In this document: in pieces, positions 1-5,074 of the stretch
Numbering within the stretch: the stretch's first letter is position 1
How the letters are laid out: the number at the start of each line of letters is the position of its first letter
Source of the DNA: Planctomycetota bacterium
Lineage (GTDB): Bacteria > Planctomycetota > Phycisphaerae > WQYP01
Assembly (NCBI GenBank): GCA_021785155.1
Contig: JAJYGE010000332.1
Location: 1 to 5,074 of the forward strand
Length of the DNA stretch: 5,074 nucleotides
Direction of reading: 5' to 3'
Translations under genes and position numbers: made by a program
Notes under the pieces: generated by a model
What the model was told of the DNA's origin: nothing
What the model saw: the letters and a program-made list of their open reading frames with translations, nothing else
Database searches by the model: none

Positions 1-460
1 TGATTCTACTTAACATAGTAATATTAGGTCATGCGGAAAGATCGCATCAATGGCGGCATCGGCAGGATCCATGGGGTTGACCGTCTTACAGTAGAAGTCT
101 GACACTCTTAAATATCCCCGTCTACCCATATTCAACTCATTGCGAGGATACACCGATTGCGGGTAAATTTCAATTTTCAGATTTAATTTGGAATCGACTC
201 TGTAGCTAGGCTCCCAAGAGGGCGGGCCGAAATAACTTCCCGATTTGCGCTGCAATTGAATATTGCACCGCCGACGGAGCCAGCGACAACGCGAGAAAGG
301 GTACCCTGGGAGACACTCACCAGGCCCATCTTATATTGGGTTTCGGGAAATTATATCGAGTCCATTCTTAACACGTCCGATATACATATTTGTGATTCTT
401 CCGGCCGACGGGCTGCCACTCTATGCTTGGGTGCCGAATGGTCATTGTGGCCGCGTCACT

Positions 461-488
461 GAAAACCATGGGGCGGTGTGGCAACGTA
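461..488 (+). promoter_or_regulatory. Candidate ECF-type promoter of the sigma operon
   Basis: A GAAAACC element at 461-467 and a CGTA element at 485-488 are 17 bp apart, resembling the AAC-containing -35 and CGT-containing -10 boxes of many ECF promoters. Many ECF sigma factors transcribe their own operon, so an ECF-type promoter here would imply autoregulation. The elements are short and degenerate and could be chance. A TAGAAT hexamer at 489-494 would alternatively fit a housekeeping -10 box, but no good -35 sits 17 bp upstream of it. Confidence 0.2.
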
Positions 489-512
489 TAGAATAGAAGA
501 CCGGATTTTCGG

Positions 513-518
513 AAGGAG
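513..518 (+). promoter_or_regulatory. Ribosome binding site of the sigma factor gene
   Basis: AAGGAG is a strong Shine-Dalgarno match. It lies 11 nt before ATG at 530 but only 2 nt before the in-frame TTG at 521, which is too close to use. It therefore favours the ATG at 530 as the start. Confidence 0.6.
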
Positions 519-529
519 ATTTGCGGCGA

Positions 530-835
530 ATGGAATTCCGCTTAGCCAATTCAGTAACGGGAGGGGGCAGTGAAGCGGTGGTTATTGCGCCCGCGACACC
601 GGCGGAGGCTTTGCGCTTATATGGGGCGTGGTTGCGGGCGGTGGCGGTGGCTCGATTGAAGACCACGCAGGGGGCGGATGATGTGATGCAGGAAGTGGCT
701 GCCGCCGCTGTGAAGAATTGGTCAACCCTGCAGTCACAAAGCAATGCCAAGCCGTGGCTATATCGGCTGACGGTGCGGGCAGCCCTGATGCACCGGCGAT
801 CTTTGGGAAGAGCACGCAGGGGGCGGATGATGTGA
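530..835 (+). CDS. N-terminal sigma factor fragment (sigma2 only)
   Basis: This is the frame actually translated from the well-placed AAGGAG and ATG 530. It encodes 101 aa: the N-terminus, the whole sigma2 domain from copy 1 of the repeat, then five out-of-frame residues (RGRMM) and a TGA at 833-835. It lacks the linker and the sigma4 domain. Sigma2 alone carries the main core-polymerase contact and the -10 recognition, so a stable fragment might still bind polymerase, but this is speculation. The stop overlaps a downstream ATG (TGATG, 833-837) that is in frame with the rest of the sigma factor. An in-frame TTG at 521 would add three residues but lies too close to the ribosome binding site. 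Confidence 0.6.
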   Translation: MEFRLANSVTGGGSEAVVIAPATPAEALRLYGAWLRAVAVARLKTTQGADDVMQEVAAAAVKNWSTLQSQSNAKPWLYRLTVRAALMHRRSLGRARRGRMM

Positions 836-967
836 TGCAGGAAGTGGCTGCCGCCGCTGTGAAGAATTGGTCAACCCTGCAGTCACAAAGCAATGCCAAG
901 CCGTGGCTATATCGGCTGACGGTGCGGGCAGCCTTGATGCACCGGCGATCTTTGGGAAGAGCACGCA
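664..967 (+). repeat. 149-bp tandem direct duplication inside the sigma factor gene
   Basis: Copy 1 is 664-812 and copy 2 is 813-961. They are identical at 148 of 149 positions. The one difference is C at 785 versus T at 934, giving CTG or TTG, both leucine in the sigma frame. The hexamer CACGCA occurs at 664-669, 813-818 and 962-967, at both outer edges and at the junction, which is the footprint of duplication through 6-bp microhomology. The unit covers most of sigma2 (reconstructed residues about 45-95). As 149 leaves a remainder of two after division by three, the second copy shifts the frame. There are no flanking transposon ends or target-site duplications. Confidence 0.97.
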
Positions 968-1254
968 AGCGAATTGTCCAGGCGTCGGAAGTGGCGGTGA
1001 TGCGTTCGGATGCGTCCCGGCCACCGGATCCGCTGGAGGTATTGTTGAGTTCGGAACGTGCCGCGATGCTGCGGCAGGCGATGACTAAATTGCCGTCACG
1101 CGATACGGAAATGCTGATGATGAAACATGTGGATGATTGCAGTTATAAGGAAATCGCCGCGCGGATGGGCGTAACGCCTGCGGTTGTGGAAATGCGGCTG
1201 TTTCGGGCGCGCCAAAAATTGCGGCAGCTTCTGGCGGCCCAGAAGTTCAATTGA
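835..1254 (+). CDS. C-terminal sigma factor fragment (partial sigma2 plus sigma4)
   Basis: From ATG 835 this frame encodes 139 aa, equal to residues 53-191 of the reconstructed sigma factor: part of region 2.2 onward, the linker and the complete sigma4 domain with its helix-turn-helix. Its start overlaps the stop of the preceding frame in TGATG, an arrangement known to allow termination-reinitiation. An AGGGGG run at 818-823, 11 nt upstream, might serve as a weak ribosome binding site. The frame is open further upstream to a TTG at 718, but that extension is copy 1 of the repeat read out of frame and has no protein resemblance, so an automatic 718-1254 call would carry about 39 spurious residues at its N-terminus. 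Whether this piece is made or works is unknown; it lacks the first part of sigma2. Confidence 0.55.
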   Translation: MQEVAAAAVKNWSTLQSQSNAKPWLYRLTVRAALMHRRSLGRARKRIVQASEVAVMRSDASRPPDPLEVLLSSERAAMLRQAMTKLPSRDTEMLMMKHVDDCSYKEIAARMGVTPAVVEMRLFRARQKLRQLLAAQKFN

Positions 1255-1298
1255 GCATCGTAAACGCGGTTGGCCCCGTACATTGACGGAGTAATAAA

Positions 1299-1934
1299 AT
1301 GGCACTTTTTTTAGCACATCCTGATGATAGCAAAGGCCCCATTGGGCACATTTCGGGTTCGCGTGATCCGGATATGGCCATGGATATGTTGGTGGATGAT
1401 GAACTGCCGGAAGATCGCCGACGGGATCTGCTTGAATCCATTGAAAAACATCCGGAAGCCTGGCGGACTGTGGCACTGCATTTTTTAGCGCGGCAGGTGG
1501 AACGCCGGGCGGTACGGGACATTTTGGAAGTGCGCCCGGCCTTACGGCCAGCGACCATTTATCGCATTGATTGGGTGCGCGTGGCGGCTTTGGTCATGAT
1601 AACGGCGGGGATTTTCGGGGCTGGTGGTTTGTATCTTGGTCATGGCGGCACAGGGATGCTACGACCTGTGGCCCCGGCGGGTGGCAATCCACAAGTCGCG
1701 GTTGCGCCATCTTCGCCGCAGTCGCAGCAGGGTACGATTCAATATATTACACCCGGACTGCCTCCGGGTTTTGGAACGCAGGAACCGCAGTCGTTGCCGT
1801 CATTTAATGCGTCTAATGTTCGTACAACGGCCTATTCCGAGGCCAATCATATTGTGCTGGTGCCGGAAGGTCCGAACAATGCGATGGCCTATCCTGTCGT
1901 GCCGGTAAATGGAAAGAAACAGACAATTTATTAA
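1299..1934 (+). CDS. Single-pass membrane protein, probable anti-sigma factor
   Basis: The product is 211 aa with ATG 1299 preceded by ACGGAG (1286-1291) at 7 nt. The N-terminal part, about residues 23-78, is charged and predicted helical (LVDDELPEDRRRDLLESIEK, 31-50, then EAWRTVALHFLARQVERR), which recalls the start of many anti-sigma domains (an acidic 'DGEL'-like motif followed by helices). It lacks the HxxxCxxC zinc motif of ZAS anti-sigma factors. One transmembrane helix lies at about 93-114 (VRVAALVMITAGIFGAGGLY), followed by a Pro/Gly/Gln-rich tail of about 97 residues that should lie outside the membrane. Position 44 bp after an ECF sigma gene supports an anti-sigma role; this is inferred from topology and neighbourhood, not from a clear family match. 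A T7 run at 1306-1312 falls in codons 3-5. The C-terminus is QTIY. Confidence 0.75.
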   Translation: MALFLAHPDDSKGPIGHISGSRDPDMAMDMLVDDELPEDRRRDLLESIEKHPEAWRTVALHFLARQVERRAVRDILEVRPALRPATIYRIDWVRVAALVMITAGIFGAGGLYLGHGGTGMLRPVAPAGGNPQVAVAPSSPQSQQGTIQYITPGLPPGFGTQEPQSLPSFNASNVRTTAYSEANHIVLVPEGPNNAMAYPVVPVNGKKQTIY

Positions 1935-1960
1935 AGCTTGGAATTGATAACGGAAATATC

Positions 1961-2902
1961 ATGATCAATGGCGCTGCATCAAACTTTCTTGTCGCCGTCG
2001 CGATGGCGTGTGGCCTCGCGAGTGTAAGCAGCGGAAATGCCGTGCGTGCGGCCACCGGGGACACCTCCACCCGGGTGGCCGCCGCTCCGGCGACAAGCTC
2101 CACTTCCACCTCGGCGGCCATACCGCCGCCCCGCTGGCTGGGTGTGGCGATGCAGAAAATTCCGCCGGTCTTCAGTCGCTTACTGGGTCTTGAATCTCAA
2201 CAGGGCCTTATGGTTCTGCAAGTGATTCCCAACAGTCCCGCATTTAAAGCCCATCTGGAGCCGGGCGATCTGCTTATTACGCTTAATGGCCGGGCACTGG
2301 AGAATCCGTTTGAACTTATCGGTGCGGAAAATCAGCCCGGTCCAGTGGCACCAACACTGAAGATCGCACTGATTCGCGATGGGATGCGGAAAACTGTAAC
2401 ACTTACACCGGTGAATCGTCCGCATCATCTGGTATTTTTTTTCAATCGGCGTCCGGGGCCTGCTGGTGCGTTACCGGCAGGCGCTGGATCGCCAAACGAC
2501 ATTCAATCCACGAGCCTGATGACCGTTGGGCCAGGGGTTAAGCTTCATATTCCCGCCGCCGCGGTGCCACAAACGGGTAATGGTCATCCGGACTTATTTA
2601 CGGTACGGCAATCGGTTGGTCCGCATGGCGGGCGGCATCTGGAAATTCTCTGGCGATCCCGTGCATATGAAATTCAGCCCAACCGCCTGAATCGGCTTCC
2701 TCCTCCGGTTCAGGCGGTCGCGCGGCTGATTTTACGTGGCCACGTAACTCCCGTGGAGCAATCTCCATCGCAACAAATGCTGATCCAACAACGGCTTACT
2801 GAAGTAAAAGCGATGATTCGCAGATTGCAATCACAGGAAAAAGCATTGGAAATACAGGCGGCGAAATGCCCGTCGGCAACGCCGCCCCAAAAGACTCGCT
2901 GA
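1961..2902 (+). CDS. Exported PDZ-domain protein without a protease domain
   Basis: The product is 313 aa. A hydrophobic stretch at about residues 9-22 followed by AVRA-A (27-31) suggests a signal peptide, although the n-region (MINGAASN) oddly has no Lys or Arg. A Ser/Thr/Ala-rich linker (31-55) leads to a PDZ domain at about 58-150 of the HtrA/RseP type: RWLGV, then GLMVLQVIPNSPAFKAHLEP and GDLLITLNGRAL, with a terminal strand at KTVTLTP (144-150). The region 160-260 has no family I recognise. A short coiled coil is likely at about 268-302 (QQMLIQQRLTEVKAMIRRLQ). No HtrA Ser-His-Asp or site-2 HExxH motif is present, so it is likely a binding or adaptor protein. The start ATG has only a weak GGA (1952-1954) 6 nt upstream, and it follows the anti-sigma-like gene by 26 bp, consistent with one transcript. 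A role in sensing for the sigma/anti-sigma pair is inferred from position. Confidence 0.85.
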   Translation: MINGAASNFLVAVAMACGLASVSSGNAVRAATGDTSTRVAAAPATSSTSTSAAIPPPRWLGVAMQKIPPVFSRLLGLESQQGLMVLQVIPNSPAFKAHLEPGDLLITLNGRALENPFELIGAENQPGPVAPTLKIALIRDGMRKTVTLTPVNRPHHLVFFFNRRPGPAGALPAGAGSPNDIQSTSLMTVGPGVKLHIPAAAVPQTGNGHPDLFTVRQSVGPHGGRHLEILWRSRAYEIQPNRLNRLPPPVQAVARLILRGHVTPVEQSPSQQMLIQQRLTEVKAMIRRLQSQEKALEIQAAKCPSATPPQKTR

Positions 2903-2913
2903 CTGACAGGCTC

Positions 2914-4890
2914 CTAGGCCAGGTCATCGAAAACCGTCAGCAGTGCCAGATAGCCATCGACTAAAAAGCCTTCATATCCCCAGCATTTACCCGTCCAGCT
3001 CTTCCAGTCCTTGGACATACCGTCGGTACAGCGCCCCTGAAAATCTCCGCGGGCGAAACTGCGCAGCATGGGATACAAAATTGTTCGGGCATCGTCCCGC
3101 CGACCCAATTGATACAAGGCTTTGATGGTAAAATAGACAAACGCCGCAGTCACGCCGCCATTCTCATAAATCTGGAATGTATCGGTCCCGTTGGCGCGCG
3201 ACGGATATCCCCAGCGGCTGAGCGTCGGGAAATAATCGTCCTGCCGTATGGGAAGCAAATTCCCCGGCAAGCCATACTGAAACGCGGTATAGCCGACCGC
3301 CTGCATCTTTTTGAGCAGAGCGTCCATGACATTGCGGGCGTCAGGAACATCCAGCAGGCCGTAAGTCACGGCCGCGCTTTGTACAAATGTAAAGCCATAG
3401 TCGTGCAGGGTACCTCCGGCATCGCGCCAGCCGGCCAGCAATCCAGTCTGTTTATTTAAAAATGTTGCGGCATAGGACTGCTTGAGTTTGGCGGCGTGGC
3501 GGGAAAAATCGGCGGCCTGGGCGGTCTTGCCGATTTTCTTGGCCACCTCCGACATGAGGTTGCAAGCGCGATACGCCAAGGCGTTGGAGTAAGCGTCTTC
3601 GTGGCCAAAACCCACAGTATCCCACCAATTGGCAGGTCGGGGCGGAGAGCGGTAGCGTGTAAAGGCACCGGCCTCGCCGGAGAAGAAATACTTAATCAGG
3701 CCGTTGCCGTTGGTATCGGTTGCCAGCATTTTGCGCATCCAAATCAAAAGCTGCGGCCAGTGCTTCTGCGCCCAGTGCATATCGTTGGTAGAGGTAATGT
3801 ATATCCCGGCGGCAATGAGCAGCGATGGTCGGGCATCGAGGGAATCATGCGGTGCTCCCCATGCGGGCCGGTCGGTGCCTTCCCAGGCATCGCTGTAACC
3901 GACCTCGCCATAGCCCTTCATTGCGGCGAGGTAACGCTCCAGTGACCAGCGCACCAGATCCAGGCACGACAGGCCGGGGGCCAGCGATGGGCCGCGCGCC
4001 GCCATTTCCGCATACATATAAAGTGTAAACGCGCACGGATCACTGGATGAATTATTCGCCAGGACGCGCAAACGCGGATTGATCTGAAAAATGTTCAAAT
4101 AATTTCGTCGAAATCCATCATATAGCGCGTTTGATTCGACGCCTTTGATGGCAGGATAAATTGCCACAATTTCCAAGGTGTATTCAAAGACGCGGTGCTT
4201 GGCATCGGCCGGTGGAAAACTGATCTTCACGTAAGGCTGAACGGCCTTTCCCCCGAACCCGCAGCGCAGCGAATCATATCCGAGGCCCGGGTTGCCCTTT
4301 CTGCCGGTAATGCGAACTGAACCCAAGTCCGGCAGATGCAGTACGCATGGCAGTGCCATGATCTGCGGTGCCGGCGGACGTTGAGCTCCTGAGCCATCGC
4401 TGGGGATTTTTAACAGTGGAGTCAGGGGTTCCACAACCATCCGGCCCAGTAGTGTGGCGTGGTTGGACCACTGATTAAAATTAAGTACCAGCGGCTCAGC
4501 GGGTGATCCCTTGACGTAGTGTGACCGGATGCGGATTGTTCGTCGGCTGAATTTCAATTCCCATAGCGCGGGCGAATGAATGCGCTGGCCAGTTTCCCGG
4601 TAAGCAACGCTCTGGCCGGAGCGTGTCATGTGGTATGAAATTCCTGTTTCCGATGGTTCTGGAAGCAATAATTTGTGCCCCACATTGGCCGTACCCAGTG
4701 AATCGACACAAAAATGCCGAAACGCGGGCTGGTGGCGCGAAAGTGCAATTTGATAAAAAGGTGTTTTGAATTCCACCGCAGTATCGGAGGTTGCCCCCGA
4801 TACCGCAGGTAAAACTGAAGCGCCAATGAGAGTTTTAACGAACTTCCGACGATCTACGACCAAACGATTGGCAGACTTTTCGCGGATCAT
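2914..4890 (-). CDS. Tat-exported six-hairpin (alpha/alpha)6 glycoside hydrolase-like protein
   Basis: Numbered from the ATG at 4890 the product is 658 aa. A twin-arginine signal is clear: DRRKFVKTLIGASV (13-26) with cleavage likely near VSGA (30-33), so it should be folded in the cytoplasm and exported. About residues 38-265 look beta-rich, as in the N-terminal sandwich of several glycosidase families. About 275-658 are helical with motifs typical of (alpha/alpha)6 barrels: DTNGNGLIKYF (392-402), NWWDT (421-425), GHEDAYSNALAYRA (429-442), YENGGVTAAFVYFTIKAL (575-592) and GKCWGYEGFLVDGYLALL (634-651). Acidic candidates for catalysis are D424, E431, D432 and E576. The motifs recall GH63/GH37, GH94 and amylo-alpha-1,6-glucosidase relatives, but I cannot assign a family or substrate. 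The gene converges on the PDZ gene with an 11-bp gap and is probably monocistronic. An alternative ATG at 4902 would add four residues but has no ribosome binding site. Confidence 0.82.
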   Translation of the reverse strand: MIREKSANRLVVDRRKFVKTLIGASVLPAVSGATSDTAVEFKTPFYQIALSRHQPAFRHFCVDSLGTANVGHKLLLPEPSETGISYHMTRSGQSVAYRETGQRIHSPALWELKFSRRTIRIRSHYVKGSPAEPLVLNFNQWSNHATLLGRMVVEPLTPLLKIPSDGSGAQRPPAPQIMALPCVLHLPDLGSVRITGRKGNPGLGYDSLRCGFGGKAVQPYVKISFPPADAKHRVFEYTLEIVAIYPAIKGVESNALYDGFRRNYLNIFQINPRLRVLANNSSSDPCAFTLYMYAEMAARGPSLAPGLSCLDLVRWSLERYLAAMKGYGEVGYSDAWEGTDRPAWGAPHDSLDARPSLLIAAGIYITSTNDMHWAQKHWPQLLIWMRKMLATDTNGNGLIKYFFSGEAGAFTRYRSPPRPANWWDTVGFGHEDAYSNALAYRACNLMSEVAKKIGKTAQAADFSRHAAKLKQSYAATFLNKQTGLLAGWRDAGGTLHDYGFTFVQSAAVTYGLLDVPDARNVMDALLKKMQAVGYTAFQYGLPGNLLPIRQDDYFPTLSRWGYPSRANGTDTFQIYENGGVTAAFVYFTIKALYQLGRRDDARTILYPMLRSFARGDFQGRCTDGMSKDWKSWTGKCWGYEGFLVDGYLALLTVFDDLA

Positions 4891-4895
4891 ACATG

Positions 4896-4900
4896 CCTCC
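4896..4900 (-). promoter_or_regulatory. Ribosome binding site deciding the start of the hydrolase gene
   Basis: On the minus strand GGAGG occupies 4900-4896, 5 nt before the ATG at 4890. The G at 4900 is the last base of the upstream in-frame ATG (4902-4900), so that ATG overlaps the ribosome binding site and is preceded only by TCTTTAATT. The ATG at 4890 is therefore the likely start. Confidence 0.65.
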
Positions 4901-4902
4901 AT

Positions 4903-5074
4903 AATTAAAGACGCGGCGGCCTGTGGATGAAAGTATCAGCCAGGGCATGCGTGGAGGGAGGAAAATAAATCTCCCAGCACGATAAATATTTCCCGCATGG
5001 CTTTCATGCACGTTATGACCGTCTCCCGGTATTGTAAGCGCCGGTGCCATTTCTACCAGTCCCCCGGCGGTTCA
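4903..5074. other. Upstream region of the hydrolase gene, up to the window end
   Basis: No gene is supported here. The minus-strand frame running through it (5050-4835) overlaps the hydrolase start in another frame and resembles no protein family. A short inverted repeat, GCATG-N5-CATGC, lies at 4995-5009, about 105 bp upstream of the hydrolase start, a position where an operator could sit. An AT-rich stretch (4980-4991) next to it could belong to a promoter read toward the hydrolase, but I see no convincing pair of -10 and -35 boxes. Confidence 0.4.

Larger units (their letters stand above)
1..529. other. Region without a supported gene, upstream of the sigma factor gene
   Basis: No recognisable gene, tRNA, rRNA or mobile element is visible here. 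By hand count GC is about 45% over 1-240 and about 53% over 241-480, against about 60% in the start of the downstream gene, so this may be an intergenic region or decayed sequence. The best reading frame is on the minus strand (10-255, 81 codons from a TTG). It reads moderately like protein (for example KLNLKIEIYPQSVYPRNEL) but has no ribosome binding site, no ATG near its start and no family I recognise. It could be the tail of a decayed gene. Two overlapping plus-strand frames (256-462 and 263-496) also lack ribosome binding sites and family resemblance. A short inverted repeat, TGCAAT-N5-ATTGCA, lies at 251-267. The last 70 bases probably hold the promoter and leader of the sigma operon. 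Confidence 0.5.
530..1254 (+). pseudogene. ECF RNA polymerase sigma factor, split by a 149-bp tandem duplication
   Basis: An extracytoplasmic-function sigma factor directs core RNA polymerase to a small set of promoters through its sigma2 (-10) and sigma4 (-35) domains. Here the gene changes frame because a 149-bp segment is present twice. If one copy is removed, the frame from ATG 530 to TGA 1252-1254 encodes 191 aa, a usual ECF length. In that reconstructed protein sigma2 covers about residues 27-97, with a region 2.2-like DDVMQEV (50-56) and WLYRLTVRAALMHRR (76-90). Sigma4 covers about 128-186, with LPSRDTEMLMMKHVDD (138-153) and the helix-turn-helix YKEIAARMGVTPAVVEMRLFR (156-176). As sequenced, the first frame ends at 835 and the second runs to 1254. 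The gene heads a probable operon with an anti-sigma-like gene 44 bp downstream. The family call is firm; whether the break is real, reversible or an assembly error cannot be told from the sequence. Confidence 0.85.

Noticed and set aside
10..255. Minus-strand frame of 81 codons with some protein-like composition
   Set aside because: It starts at a TTG without a ribosome binding site, the upstream in-frame extension to 330 is not protein-like, and no family is recognised. It may be a gene remnant but cannot be supported.
256..496. Two overlapping plus-strand frames (256-462 and 263-496) before the sigma factor
   Set aside because: No ribosome binding sites, no recognised motifs, and the 3' part overlaps the likely sigma operon promoter.
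718..834. TTG 718 as the start of a 178-aa sigma factor
   Set aside because: The segment 718-812 is copy 1 of the repeat read in the wrong frame, with no ribosome binding site; only the part from about 813 onward is real sigma factor sequence.
664..967. CRISPR array or transposon insertion as source of the repeat
   Set aside because: There are only two directly adjacent copies with no spacers, the unit is coding sigma2 sequence, and there are no terminal inverted repeats or target-site duplications.
582..1024. Minus-strand and alternative plus-strand frames over the duplicated segment, showing repeated peptides
   Set aside because: They are antisense or out-of-frame readings of the duplicated sigma2 coding sequence; the internal peptide repeats follow from the DNA duplication.
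1961..2050. Lipoprotein signal in the PDZ protein (VAMAC, Cys17)
   Set aside because: The -3 residue is Ala rather than Leu, the hydrophobic core before Cys17 is very short and the n-region has no positive charge; an ordinary signal peptide cleaved near residue 30 fits better.
4835..5050. Minus-strand frame of 71 codons overlapping the start of the hydrolase gene
   Set aside because: It overlaps the Tat signal coding region in another frame, has no family resemblance, and its space is explained by the hydrolase upstream region.

Overview
The window looks like part of a chromosome from a moderately GC-rich environmental bacterium. The style of the genes (a short ECF-type sigma factor, a zinc-less single-pass anti-sigma-like partner, a secreted PDZ protein and a Tat-exported hydrolase) suggests Planctomycetota, perhaps Phycisphaerae. 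That placement is an inference; no marker gene is present to fix it.

Layout. Positions 1-529 hold no gene I can support and are AT-richer (about 45% GC over 1-240 by hand count) than the genes that follow (about 60%). A sigma-70-family ECF sigma factor gene lies on the plus strand at 530-1254, but it is broken by an almost perfect 149-bp tandem duplication (664-812 and 813-961). It is followed at short spacing by a single-pass membrane protein resembling an anti-sigma factor (1299-1934) and a secreted PDZ-domain protein (1961-2902). These three form a probable operon (gaps of 44 and 26 bp). A convergent gene on the minus strand (2914-4890) encodes a Tat-exported protein of about 658 aa that resembles six-hairpin (alpha/alpha)6 glycoside hydrolases. 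Its upstream region (4891-5074) reaches the window end.

How the parts may work together. The sigma factor would direct transcription, the membrane protein would hold it at the inner face of the membrane, and the exported PDZ protein would act on the outer side, possibly by recognising the tail of the anti-sigma-like protein. This is inferred from gene order and domain types. The hydrolase is probably a separate unit.

The main point of interest is the 149-bp duplication. Because 149 is not a multiple of three, it splits the sigma factor into a sigma2-only piece and a piece carrying most of sigma2 plus sigma4, which overlap in a stop/start TGATG. Removing one repeat unit exactly restores a normal 191-aa ECF sigma factor. 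The junctions carry a 6-bp microhomology (CACGCA), as expected of slipped-strand duplication. It could be a reversible on/off switch, a fresh inactivating mutation or an assembly error.
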